Positions 1 through 15,409 of a DNA stretch of 46,655 nucleotides are shown here, piece after piece. The stretch lies in contig NZ_LLYB01000057.1 of assembly GCF_001440475.1 (NCBI RefSeq), forward strand, positions 162,574 through 209,228, given 5' to 3'. How positions within the stretch are numbered: the first letter of the stretch is position 1; the number at the start of each line of letters is the position of its first letter. A program made the translations under genes and the position numbers. The notes under the pieces are model-generated. The model saw only the letters and a program-made list of their open reading frames with translations, was not told where the DNA came from and did not search any database. This DNA is from Bradyrhizobium lablabi. Lineage in GTDB: Bacteria; Pseudomonadota; Alphaproteobacteria; Rhizobiales; Xanthobacteraceae.

Positions 1-1
1 C

Positions 2-2740
<2,739 letters not shown>

Positions 2741-2753
2741 CGCATACGATTTC

Positions 2754-2776
2754 ATGCCCGGCGCTTCGCCGGGCAT
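2754..2776 (+). other. Intercistronic hairpin between rpoB and rpoC
   Basis: A perfect 10-bp stem (ATGCCCGGCG / CGCCGGGCAT) with a CTT loop lies 14 bp after the rpoB stop. No T-run follows, so it is probably not a full terminator. It may be a processing or stability element in the rpoBC mRNA, or a copy of a palindromic intergenic repeat. Similar ATGCCCG-type hairpins occur after rplO in this window. Confidence 0.6.
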
Positions 2777-2864
2777 TCGCGCTCGGCTCGGACGTTGAGC
2801 AGGGCGCGCACTAAAAGAGTTTCGAATTTGCTGCCGGTGACGACCGGCACGCGAGGAGAAGACG

Positions 2865-7064
<4,200 letters not shown>

Positions 7065-7091
7065 GGGTTCCGTCAGGTTCCAATCAACAAG

Positions 7092-7120
7092 AAAGCCGGC
7101 TGCGAAGCCGGCTTTTTCTT
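7092..7120 (+). terminator. Intrinsic terminator after rpoC
   Basis: A perfect 9-bp stem (AAAGCCGGC / GCCGGCTTT) with a six-base loop runs straight into a T-rich tract (TTTTTCTTT), 27 bp after the rpoC stop. It cleanly separates rpoBC from the accessory genes that follow. Confidence 0.92.
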
Positions 7121-7217
7121 TGTGCGAAGGAAAAGCGATCTGGCGCTTCACCCAGATGGGGGATGCCTGCTATCAAGTCGGCGAGGGGGCACCTCGCGAT
7201 AACGGCAATAGTTGCTC

Positions 7218-8315
7218 ATGAGCGAATTGGCTCGTTTCGAACCCTTGATCGACCGCATCTATGAGGCGGGGCTCGTTCCCTCCCTTTGGCCGGCCCTGCT
7301 TGGCGAACTTAGTGCCGCGGTTGGCGGCAACGGCGGCTTTCTCTTCGGCGTGCGGGACGGCTACACAAGCGCGGTCAATTCCGTCGAATATGACAAGCTG
7401 ATGCCGGTTTTCCTGGGAGAGGGATGGAGCGAACGCGATCCCAATCTGCCGCGTGCCATCGCACTCAATCACGCAGGCTTCGTTACCGACTTTGATCTCC
7501 TCTCGGAGGAGGAGATTGCGACCAACGACGTCTATTGCAATTTTTACCGCAAGCACGGCATCGGCTACCGGGCCGGAACGATCATCCCGATGCCGAGCGG
7601 CGATTCGATCGCGATCGTCGTGCCGCGGCATCAGGATTTCGGTCCGGTGCCGCGCGAAGTCGTCACCTTGCTGGATGGGCTGCGGCCGCATCTGGCCCGC
7701 GCGTCCCTTGCAGCAAATCGTCTTGGCTTCGAGCGCGCCCGTGCGCAGGCTGACGCCTTGCAGGCGCTGGGCCTGCCGGGCGCGGTGCTGCGCGGGCGCG
7801 GCCGGGTATTCGCCGCCAACCGCCTGTTCGAAGCGCTGGTGCCTTCGCTGTTTCAGGATCGGAACGAGCGCGTAACGATGACGGATGTCACGGCGGACGC
7901 GCTGCTCGCCGAAGCACTCGGCCCAAAGTCTCTTGCCGATGGCCGGACCGTGAAGTCGATACCGGTCGCTGCGACGGCAACCCGCGTGCCGATGGTGCTG
8001 CATGTCATCCCCGTGCGCGGCGATGCACGCGATATCTTCACGCAGGCCACCGCGCTGTTGGTGGTGACCCCGGTCGATCGCGCTGTGGTGCCGACCGCGG
8101 AGGTTTTGCAGGGACTGTTCGACCTGACGCCGGCGGAAGCGCGGGTGGCGCGGGGCATCGGCCGGGCTGAAACCGTTGACGCACTGGCCGACGCGACCGG
8201 CGTTAACCGGGAGACGGTGCGCAGCCAGCTCAAGGCCGTACTCTCGAAGACCGGCCTCTCGCGCCAGCAGGAGCTTGTCAGCCTGCTTGCCGGCAAGGCA
8301 TTCCGTGGCAGCTAG
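7218..8315 (+). CDS. LuxR-family transcriptional regulator
   Basis: A 365-aa predicted DNA-binding regulator. The C-terminal part, about residues 297-360, is a LuxR/GerE-type helix-turn-helix: it contains LTPAEARVARGI, then GVNRETVRSQLKAVLSKTGLS and QQELVSLL, the usual two-helix recognition pattern. The N-terminal 250 residues look like a GAF/PAS-like sensing region, but I see no specific ligand motif and no acyl-homoserine-lactone-binding signature. The ATG at 7218 is preferred over an in-frame TTG at 7212; neither has a clear Shine-Dalgarno sequence, so the start is uncertain. The gene has its own terminator at 8382. It may control the oxidoreductase-exporter genes downstream, but only position supports that. 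Confidence 0.88.
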   Translation: MSELARFEPLIDRIYEAGLVPSLWPALLGELSAAVGGNGGFLFGVRDGYTSAVNSVEYDKLMPVFLGEGWSERDPNLPRAIALNHAGFVTDFDLLSEEEIATNDVYCNFYRKHGIGYRAGTIIPMPSGDSIAIVVPRHQDFGPVPREVVTLLDGLRPHLARASLAANRLGFERARAQADALQALGLPGAVLRGRGRVFAANRLFEALVPSLFQDRNERVTMTDVTADALLAEALGPKSLADGRTVKSIPVAATATRVPMVLHVIPVRGDARDIFTQATALLVVTPVDRAVVPTAEVLQGLFDLTPAEARVARGIGRAETVDALADATGVNRETVRSQLKAVLSKTGLSRQQELVSLLAGKAFRGS

Positions 8316-8381
8316 AGCACACCGGCCGGCCCATCCGCTGCCTGAATAGGGTATCCGCAAGAATACGGTGCGAAGACAAAT

Positions 8382-8404
8382 GGCTGGCGCAAGCCGGCCT
8401 TTTT
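8382..8404 (+). terminator. Intrinsic terminator after the LuxR-type gene
   Basis: Stem GGCTGGC / GCCGGCC (seven pairs, one of them G-U) is closed by a GCAA tetraloop and followed by five T residues, 66 bp after the regulator's stop. It implies that the next gene at 8543 has its own promoter in the 138 bp between them; I could not identify that promoter with confidence. Confidence 0.8.
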
Positions 8405-8542
8405 GCTGCTTTCTTTCATTGCTGCGTTGCAAGGACCTGCTTTTGTTCATCTTCCCTTCAGGGTGAAAAGCGCTTTTGCTAATGCGGTTTAGACCGGCTG
8501 TATTCCTGTAGGCAGGGGGAGCCGGAGGGCGACGGAAACGAC

Positions 8543-10597
8543 ATGTTGGATCTTGCAATCGTAGGCGGCGGCCCGGGCGGGCTGATGAGCGCCTGGTATT
8601 TGAAGAAAAAGCTCGGCGATCTCTGCCGCGTTACCATCTACGAGGCGTCCGATCGCGTCGGAGGCAAGATCGTCTCGCGCAAATTCGATTCCGCGCCGGC
8701 GATGTATGAAGCCGGCGTCGCCGAAATCTACGACTACTCGATGACCGGTCCGGATCCCCTGCGGGAACTGATCCAGCATTTCGGCCTGCAGACCATCCCG
8801 ATGGATGCCGAGCAGGTGCATCTCGACGGCGAACTGCTCGAGGACGTTCCCGGCATGCGTCGCAAATACGGCACGAAAACCGCTGCTGCGATCGAGGCGT
8901 TCCGCAAGCGCTGCACCGACCTGGTGTCGCCGATCGAGTATTACGAGGGCGTCGGCGCCCACGACAACGAGCACCCTTGGGCCTACTTGACCTGCGAGGA
9001 AGTGCTCGACAAGGAAGTCGACGATCCCACCGCCAAGCGCTTCCTCAAGGTGATGGCGCGCTCCGATATCGCGACCGAGGCCCACAATACCAACGGGCTG
9101 AACGCGCTGAAAAACTTCGTGATGGATATCGACGGCTATATCGGCCTGTATTCGATCCAGAATGGCAACGAGCAGTTGATCGAGTGCCTGCGCTCGGAAG
9201 TCGATGCCGACATCCAGCTCAATCATCGCGTGCTGAAGGTCGGAAAGACCGCGGCCGGCCGCTACCAGCTCAACATGATGAACGGGAAGGGGCCGGAGAC
9301 GAGGGATTTCGATCTCGTGCTGATGTGCCTGCCGCATTCCTGGCTTGCCACCATGCGCTGGGATGGCGAGGACCTGCGCAAGTCGATGGTCAAGCACGTC
9401 GCCTATTTCGACCGTCCGGCGCATTATTTGCGGGTTTCGATCCTGTTCGACGAGCCGTTCTGGGGCGAGAAAATCCCCGGCGCCTGGTTCATGTCGGAAG
9501 CGTTCGGCGGCTGCTGCGTCTACAATGAGGGCGCCCGCCACGACGTCGGCAAGCACGGCGTGCTCAACTGGCTGATCGCCGGCTCCGATGCGCTGGCGTT
9601 TGCCAATCTCAGCGACCAGGAACTGATCGACGCCGCGCTGAAATCGTTGCCGCCATCTCTCGGCAATGCGCGCGATCATTTCATGGAAGGCAAGATCCAT
9701 CGCTGGTTGTCGTCGGTGAACGCGCTGCCGGGCGGACTGCCGGTGCGCGACGTCATGACCAACCATCGGCCCGAGCCGAAAGAACATCCCGGGATCGTCG
9801 TGGTCGGCGACTATCTGTTCGATTCGACGCTGAACGGCCTGCTCGACTCCTCGGATGCCGCAACCGATATCATTCTGACCGAGATGATGCGGCTGCGCCG
9901 CGCCCGCTCGCAGACGGGCGAGGCGTCGTCCGACAAGATCGACCGCAGCTATTTCGAGAATTATCGTGGGCTGGGCCCCTACAGCGAAGTCTGGAACCGG
10001 TTCACCGATCCGGCCTATCTGATCGACCTGATCAAGATCGTCTGGAACAGGGCGAAGGGCTACAAGCTGCTCGTGGCGGGTTCCGCCAGCGGCGAACTGG
10101 TCGGCGCGCTGCGCGAACGCGGCATCGATGCCTGGGGCATCGAGAACAACAAGGCGATCCACGCCAGGACGCCCAAGGCGCTGCGCAAGTTCAACAAGCT
10201 CGGCTCGATCGTCGACATGCCGTTCAAGGACGAAGAGTTCGACTTCGTGTTCGAGACCAGCCTGTGCCATGTCGCCGAAAAGCAGGTCCCGCGCGCCGTG
10301 CGCGAACTCAACCGCGTCGTGAAGACCGGGCTGGTGTTCGGGTCGGTGACTTCAGACATGGCGCCTGCGCTGATCGACCGTTACGACCTGCTGCGCGGCG
10401 TGAAGAAGCTCGGCACCTGGTGGGAATGGTCCGAATTGTTCTTCGGCAACGGCTTCGACCTTTCCATGCACCGTCGCGATTGCACCGATGCGGTGTGGGC
10501 GGCGACGCTGGCGGCCAACAAGGGGCCGGGGCAGTGGTACGCCGACGCCGACAGCCTGCGTTATTCGTTCTTCGACAAGGTCGAATCGGACGATTGA
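8543..10597 (+). CDS. FAD-dependent oxidoreductase fused to a SAM-dependent methyltransferase-like domain
   Basis: A 684-aa protein with two enzyme-like parts. Residues 1 to about 455 resemble flavin amine oxidases or phytoene-desaturase-type enzymes: an N-terminal dinucleotide-binding GGGPGG (8-13), then EASDRVGGK, and a C-terminal FAD-contact segment near residues 420-447 (VVVGDYLFDSTLNGLLDSSD). After a charged linker, residues from about 470 resemble a class I methyltransferase, with a glycine-rich loop near 507-515 (LLVAGSASGEL), an acidic WGIEN at the end of the next strand, and DMPFKDEEFDFVFETSLCHV as motifs II-III. GGAGGG lies 13 bases before the ATG. The substrate is unknown. The ABC exporter begins about 145 bp downstream on the same strand, so the two may share a transcript. 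The methyltransferase glycine loop is not the canonical DxGxGxG, so it may be a divergent or inactive domain. Confidence 0.82.
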   Translation: MLDLAIVGGGPGGLMSAWYLKKKLGDLCRVTIYEASDRVGGKIVSRKFDSAPAMYEAGVAEIYDYSMTGPDPLRELIQHFGLQTIPMDAEQVHLDGELLEDVPGMRRKYGTKTAAAIEAFRKRCTDLVSPIEYYEGVGAHDNEHPWAYLTCEEVLDKEVDDPTAKRFLKVMARSDIATEAHNTNGLNALKNFVMDIDGYIGLYSIQNGNEQLIECLRSEVDADIQLNHRVLKVGKTAAGRYQLNMMNGKGPETRDFDLVLMCLPHSWLATMRWDGEDLRKSMVKHVAYFDRPAHYLRVSILFDEPFWGEKIPGAWFMSEAFGGCCVYNEGARHDVGKHGVLNWLIAGSDALAFANLSDQELIDAALKSLPPSLGNARDHFMEGKIHRWLSSVNALPGGLPVRDVMTNHRPEPKEHPGIVVVGDYLFDSTLNGLLDSSDAATDIILTEMMRLRRARSQTGEASSDKIDRSYFENYRGLGPYSEVWNRFTDPAYLIDLIKIVWNRAKGYKLLVAGSASGELVGALRERGIDAWGIENNKAIHARTPKALRKFNKLGSIVDMPFKDEEFDFVFETSLCHVAEKQVPRAVRELNRVVKTGLVFGSVTSDMAPALIDRYDLLRGVKKLGTWWEWSELFFGNGFDLSMHRRDCTDAVWAATLAANKGPGQWYADADSLRYSFFDKVESDD

Positions 10598-10742
10598 GGT
10601 CCGGCCGGCCCCGATGAATCAGGGCCGGTCGTTCCAAATATTTTGCCGAATTGATCCCGATCGCATAGGATCGCCGCGGTAGCATTTGACGCTGCCGCGT
10701 TCGATTTGCGGTCATGCCGGCCGTGCAGCATCGGTTGGTTTC

Positions 10743-12779
10743 ATGGCGCCCAAGCCTCCTTCTTCGGATGATCGGAATCCCGTTCCGGCTGACGATCCGG
10801 AGCTCACGAAGAAGCTTATGCTCGAGGCTGTCGCGCCGCCGACCGGCGGCAAGACCGCGGGTGCGCCTGCGGATGATGCCGACAAAGCCAATAAAGCCGA
10901 CGAGGACGACGAGCTGGAGCTCGACGACGATGATGATGACGAGGATCTCGTCGTCTTCACCGCCAAGGAAGCCGCCGGCGCGATGGCGACCATCGTCGGC
11001 TTCGTCAGGCCGTATGTGGGCAATTACCGCAAGCTGTTCGCCTTCGTGACCTTTGGCGTTCTCGTCGAGACGCTGTTCAACGTCATCATGCCGCTGAGCC
11101 TGAAATTCCTGATCGACGACGCGCTCGGCGAGGAGGACTTCCAGGCGCTCTACAAGATCCTCGGCGTACTCGCGGTTGCCGGCATCATCACCTCGATCAT
11201 CGCAGTCTGGTACGAGCGCTGGGATGCGCGGCTGGCGGCGTCAATCATCGCCGATGTGCGGACGCGGCTGTTCGAGCACGTCCAGAATCTGCCGTCGTCG
11301 TATTTTGCCAAGACCAAGCGCGGCGAGATTCTCTCGCGCTTCTCGATCGACCTCGCGGCCTTCGAAGGCTCGGTCAAGACGTTTGCCAACAGCGCCGCCT
11401 TGCCGTTCCTGGAATTGATCGCCGGCATCATCCTGATGCTGTTCCTGAACTGGCAGCTTGCGGCAGTCGCCTTGCTGGTGTTTCCGATCACGCTGATCGG
11501 GCCGCGGATCCTGACGCCGAAGGCGGTGCAGGCAAACTACGAGCAGAAGTTGAATGAGTCGGCACTGCTCGGCACGGTTCAGGAAAACGTGGCGGCGCAG
11601 GCGGTCATCAAGGCGTTCAGCCTGCAGCGCCGCACGCTCGGCTGGTTCACCATGCGCAACCAGGATGTGCGCATCAAGACGGCGTCCGCGGTGTTCCTGT
11701 CGACCATGGTGGAGCGCACCGTCACCATTTCGGTGCTGTTGCTGCACCTCGTCGTGCTGGCGATCGGCGCCTATCTCGCCACCAAGGGCCAGATCACCAT
11801 CGGCACCTTCGTCACCTTCGAAAGCGCGTTCTGGGAGGTGTCCTACAACATCGCCCATCTGATGCATTTCATTCCGGTGTCGATCCAGTCGGCGGCGGCG
11901 GTGCGGCATATCCAGGAGCTGCTGGATGAGCCGACGCGCGGCGCCGACCGTCCGGGCGCGCCCGACCTGCCGCGCATCACCAACGACATCAGCTTCGAGC
12001 GCGTCACTTTCGCCTATGAAGGCAGCGAGACGCCGGTGCTCGATAATTTCAGCCTCAAGCTAAATGTCGGCAAACGCATCGCGGTCGTGGGCCCCAGCGG
12101 CTCGGGCAAGAGCACGCTGCTCAACCTGATCCTGCGGCTCTACACGCCGGACGAGGGCCGGGTGGCGATCGACGGCGTCGATATCCGCCGCGTGACCCGC
12201 GAATCCCTGCGCGCCGGGATGGCCATCGTGTTCCAGGAGAACATGCTGTTCAACATGACGATTCGCGAGAACATCCGGCTCGGCAAGGAAGGCGCCAGCG
12301 ACGAGGAAGTCGAGGAAGCCGCGCGCAAGGCCGAGATCCACAGCTACATCATGAGCCTGCCGCAGAAATACGACACGCCGGTCGGCGAGCGCGGCGATAC
12401 GTTGTCGGGCGGCCAGCGCCAGCGCATCGCGATCGCGCGCGCCATCATCCGCAATCCGTCGCTGCTGCTGCTCGACGAAGCGACCTCGGCGCTCGACCAG
12501 ACCACGGAGGCGGCGATCAACCGCACGCTGCTCAACGTGGCGGAGGGGCGCACCATGATCTGGTCGACCCACCGCCTGACGTCGGTGGTCGAGATGGACG
12601 AGATCATCGTGATTTCAGGCGGCAGGGCGATTGAGCGCGGCTCGCATGTGCAATTGCTCGCGGCCAACGGCGTCTACCGCAAGCTCTGGGACGACCAGGG
12701 CCATACGCCGCACAACGCCGCCAGTCAGGCCGACGACGACAATGAAGACGACGACGAGGATGACGACGAGGAGGAGTAA
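10743..12779 (+). CDS. ABC exporter, fused permease and ATPase, with acidic N- and C-terminal tails
   Basis: A 678-aa half-transporter of the exporter type (MsbA/lipid/multidrug class). About 75 N-terminal residues are hydrophilic and very acidic, including ELELDDDDDDEDL. A six-helix membrane domain follows from about residue 95 to 390. The ATPase has Walker A GPSGSGKST (from about 450), the Q-loop VFQEN, the signature LSGGQRQR (near 554), Walker B LLLLDEATSALD and the H-loop STHR (near 608), so it should be active as a homodimer. The last 16 residues are 14 Asp/Glu. The start is the ATG at 10743 (MAPKPP) rather than the upstream in-frame TTG at 10686. The cargo is unknown; the flavoenzyme-methyltransferase gene just upstream suggests export of its product, which is inference. 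Confidence 0.92.
   Translation: MAPKPPSSDDRNPVPADDPELTKKLMLEAVAPPTGGKTAGAPADDADKANKADEDDELELDDDDDDEDLVVFTAKEAAGAMATIVGFVRPYVGNYRKLFAFVTFGVLVETLFNVIMPLSLKFLIDDALGEEDFQALYKILGVLAVAGIITSIIAVWYERWDARLAASIIADVRTRLFEHVQNLPSSYFAKTKRGEILSRFSIDLAAFEGSVKTFANSAALPFLELIAGIILMLFLNWQLAAVALLVFPITLIGPRILTPKAVQANYEQKLNESALLGTVQENVAAQAVIKAFSLQRRTLGWFTMRNQDVRIKTASAVFLSTMVERTVTISVLLLHLVVLAIGAYLATKGQITIGTFVTFESAFWEVSYNIAHLMHFIPVSIQSAAAVRHIQELLDEPTRGADRPGAPDLPRITNDISFERVTFAYEGSETPVLDNFSLKLNVGKRIAVVGPSGSGKSTLLNLILRLYTPDEGRVAIDGVDIRRVTRESLRAGMAIVFQENMLFNMTIRENIRLGKEGASDEEVEEAARKAEIHSYIMSLPQKYDTPVGERGDTLSGGQRQRIAIARAIIRNPSLLLLDEATSALDQTTEAAINRTLLNVAEGRTMIWSTHRLTSVVEMDEIIVISGGRAIERGSHVQLLAANGVYRKLWDDQGHTPHNAASQADDDNEDDDEDDDEEE
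12725..12754. repeat. 30-bp direct repeat, copy 1 (inside the ABC exporter 3' end)
   Basis: This 30-bp stretch encodes part of the acidic tail of the ABC exporter and recurs without a mismatch at 14097-14126, 1,372 bp away in the same orientation. It begins TCAGGCCGAC and ends AAGACGACGA. It is partly built from GAC triplets but also includes non-repetitive sequence at the start and an AATGAA in the middle, so coincidence is unlikely. Confidence 0.95.
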
Positions 12780-12898
12780 TTCAGGCCGCCGCGACCGGGA
12801 AACGTCAGGCGAGAATTGCAATCGTGCTGGTGGAGGGGCTGGTTCGACCGGGCGACGATATCGTCCTGCTTGATTAGGAACCGGTAGCCGGCGTCTCG

Positions 12899-13991
12899 CT
12901 AGATCCGGATCTTAAACTGTCGACGCACTCGCGTTCGCTGGGTTGATTGCCGACCTAAGCCAAGTTGTCCTTTCAGTTGCTTCACCGGCATATCCTCACC
13001 GGCAACCCAAAGCTTGAAATCGACATCCAGCATGTCCTCATCGAGCGCGGCCGCATCGCCGCCGATGCCAATCAGGAGCCTTCGTCTGGCCGGCTCGGCA
13101 ACGATGGTGTGCAGCGTTTGGGCGTTGCCGTAGTTGTGGAAAGCCGGCGAGGCGGAAAAGTTCAGAGCCGTAAATGTCTGTTCGGCACTCAGCGCTCGCG
13201 CGGCCCAGTTTTCCAGCGGCGGCAGCCGGCTGATCGAATGCGCGACACGGGGGTTCAAGCGCGCCAGTTGCGGCGACTGGAAATGATTGGTGCAAGCGAG
13301 CCAGTCGCCACGGCGAGCCACCACGGCTCCGGCGCCCGCTTCGATCACTGCAGCCGCACCGCCGGCGTCGAGCAGCGAATAATTGTACTTCATCGCGTGG
13401 GGCAGGCTTCGCAGAAGGTTGATTGCCTCCGCCGTGGTTGCGCAGCTGTCGAGCACCCGTCTGACCAGCAACGTGCTGGTGAGGCCGCGTAATATTGGCC
13501 GCACTTTCACAAGATGGAGACCGATGGTCAGCCCGTGCTCGTTCATGCCGTCCAGCCGTCCGGTCAACTGGTGGCTGCTGCCGATGCTGGCGTAGCTGCC
13601 AGTCGGCTGCACGAGAGCGAAGCGCGCCTCGTACCCGCGCGGCCGGAAGTCATAATTGCGGCCATACACACCACCGCCCATGGTTGCCGAACAGCCACCG
13701 GTCGGCATCCGCAAGCCCCCATTTCCGAAACAAGCGACCGCTCGCTCCATCGGGACGTCGAGCCCCTCGGCGATCCCGACGATCTCCTCCCATAGTGCGG
13801 GCGCGTAAGCCTTGAACGCGCGTTCTTCGGCGCGAATGTTGAGCCACCCCGGCAGCAGCATTTTTTTGCGGAGAAACGCTTTACCCCCTGAGCGTCGCCG
13901 CAAAGGCAACCGCCTGTGCGCGGCCGACTTGGTACGGCGTGCCGCGGCATTGCACGAAGCTAATGCGAAGCGTCTTGGCAGCGGACGCCAT
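12899..13991 (-). pseudogene. C45 / acyl-CoA:6-aminopenicillanate acyltransferase-like Ntn hydrolase, frameshifted
   Basis: The main frame (to the stop at 12899) reads as the mature part of a C45-type Ntn hydrolase, the family of penicillin acyltransferase and related amidohydrolases. A GGCSATMGGGVYGRNYDF segment gives the predicted nucleophile, a Cys at codon 13691-13693, and it is followed by DGMNEHGL and ACTNHF, both typical of the family. The family's N-terminal segment (ISFVQCRGTPYQVGRAQAV) is encoded just upstream in another frame, from an ATG at 13991, and that frame hits a TAA right after a run of five G at 13884-13888. Removing one G joins the two frames exactly (TLRGKAFLRKKML). The gene is therefore either a recent pseudogene or carries a homopolymer sequencing error. 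A shorter start inside the main frame would lack the N-terminal strand. Confidence 0.85.
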
Positions 13992-14096
13992 CGTGGTTTC
14001 CTGGCGGCTCGAATTCAAAAAGATCGCGTATTGCCTGTATCGGCTGCGCCGATCGGTCGCAAGCTAACCCGCGGGCGCGCCTTCGCAACAGAGGGA

Positions 14097-14126
14097 TCAG
14101 GCCGACGACGACAATGAAGACGACGA
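14097..14126. repeat. 30-bp direct repeat, copy 2 (at the 3' end of the reductase gene)
   Basis: Identical to 12725-12754. Read on the minus strand it is exactly nine codons plus the TGA stop of the FAD reductase (SSSSLSSSA and stop). Similarity fades beyond the 30 bp, apart from a further GACGAGG when a 3-bp gap is allowed. Confidence 0.95.
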
Positions 14127-15299
14127 GGCGCGAGCAGGGCGGTTTGAGCCTGCGCTGATCCCGTTGCGTATCCGCCGCAACGCGCCTTCGCCGAACCATG
14201 CCAGGAAGCGCGCCCAGCGCTGGGCCTGCCAATAGAGCCCGTTTTCGATCGTGACCTTGCGGAAGCTGATCGCTTTGCTCATCGACCAGGCGTCGCAGGC
14301 CTGCTTGACCGGATCGTCGTAGAAGGAAGCGATCTTGGCTTCGCTCATGCCTTCGCTGGCAAGCCAGGCGGGGATGTGGACGTTGCAGAGCTGCGCCACG
14401 TCGGTGAACACCTTGTCGGTGCCGGTGCCGGTGACCGGGCAGGTGGCGGCAAAGGCGTCGCCGACCAGAACGATGCCGGGCTGGCGATAGCCGGTCGAAA
14501 CATAGACATCGGCCGGGCGGATCTTGACGTCGCCGGCAACGGCGTATTCGCCGGTGATCCGGCGCAGCCGCGGCAGCACGGCGTTCATGGTCTCGACCGG
14601 CTTCTTGCGCATCTCGCGCAGCCAGGGGTCGTCGACCTCCCGGTAGACGAAAAGGTTGGCCCGCATCCGCTTTCCGATCGGGAACAGCGTCACATAGGCC
14701 ACGCGCTCCTTCGCCCGTTCCGAAAAATAGGTCAGGGCAGGGAATTCGAAGGCCGGGCGGCCGACCGGGACGAGGTCGAATCCGATCGAGATCGAATGGC
14801 TGGCGCTGATCACCTCGCGCTCGATGCCGAGATTGCGGCGCAGCCCGACGCTCAGTCCATTGGCCAGCACCACGAGCCGCGCCGAGATGGTCTTGCCGTC
14901 GGACAGCGTCAGCTTCTGCCGCTCCGCGCTCGTCGCGACATCGGTCACCTTGGCGTAGATGATTTCGGCGGGAGGCGCGATTTCGGCGCGGACCGCGCCG
15001 ATCAGCGCGTCATACATGATGCCGTATTGGCGGCTCGGCTTCTTGTCGAGCAAATAGCCGAATCGCGCGATCCAGTTTTCCCCGTCATGGGTAGCCGAGC
15101 GCAGCACCGAATCGGCGATTCCGGTCTGGTAGAAGCGGCCGACCTGCTCGTCGCCGCTGATTTTTTCGACGCGGAAGTCGAAGGGATAGACCTGATGCGG
15201 ATCGATCAGAACCGTCGGGATTCCGGCGCGTCCGAGCATGGCGGCCGCGGTCGAGCCGGCTAGGCCGCCCCCGATGATCGCAATGTCGGTATATTTCAT
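14097..15299 (-). CDS. FAD-dependent oxidoreductase, geranylgeranyl-reductase / PHBH-fold family
   Basis: A 400-aa flavoprotein. It begins with a dinucleotide-binding GGGLAG (10-15) and has the second FAD-binding motif GDAFAATCPVTGTG at 280-293, the pattern seen in geranylgeranyl reductases and aromatic hydroxylases with the PHBH fold. The central ARLVVLANGLS (near 140-150) fits the family DG-type motif region. No membrane segment is obvious. It is transcribed toward the C45 pseudogene and away from rpsL. The last nine residues are a serine-rich stretch that comes from the 30-bp repeat shared with the ABC gene, so its original C-terminus was probably different. The substrate is unknown; a role on an isoprenoid or lipid is only suggested by the family. 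Confidence 0.85.
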   Translation of the reverse strand: MKYTDIAIIGGGLAGSTAAAMLGRAGIPTVLIDPHQVYPFDFRVEKISGDEQVGRFYQTGIADSVLRSATHDGENWIARFGYLLDKKPSRQYGIMYDALIGAVRAEIAPPAEIIYAKVTDVATSAERQKLTLSDGKTISARLVVLANGLSVGLRRNLGIEREVISASHSISIGFDLVPVGRPAFEFPALTYFSERAKERVAYVTLFPIGKRMRANLFVYREVDDPWLREMRKKPVETMNAVLPRLRRITGEYAVAGDVKIRPADVYVSTGYRQPGIVLVGDAFAATCPVTGTGTDKVFTDVAQLCNVHIPAWLASEGMSEAKIASFYDDPVKQACDAWSMSKAISFRKVTIENGLYWQAQRWARFLAWFGEGALRRIRNGISAGSNRPARASSSSLSSSA

Positions 15300-15409
15300 G
15301 TGGAATCTCGGCCGGGGTGCGACACTTTTGCACCCCGAAAGGCAAATAAAGGCTTAGCCGGGCTCCCGGTTTTGGAGTGAAACCCAGGAGAATATTGTTT
15401 CTGGTTGTA

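Noticed and set aside
10915..10943. GAC/GAT run in the ABC exporter gene as a CRISPR or microsatellite feature
   Set aside because: It is the coding sequence of the acidic tail, with mixed synonymous codons and no regular spacing.
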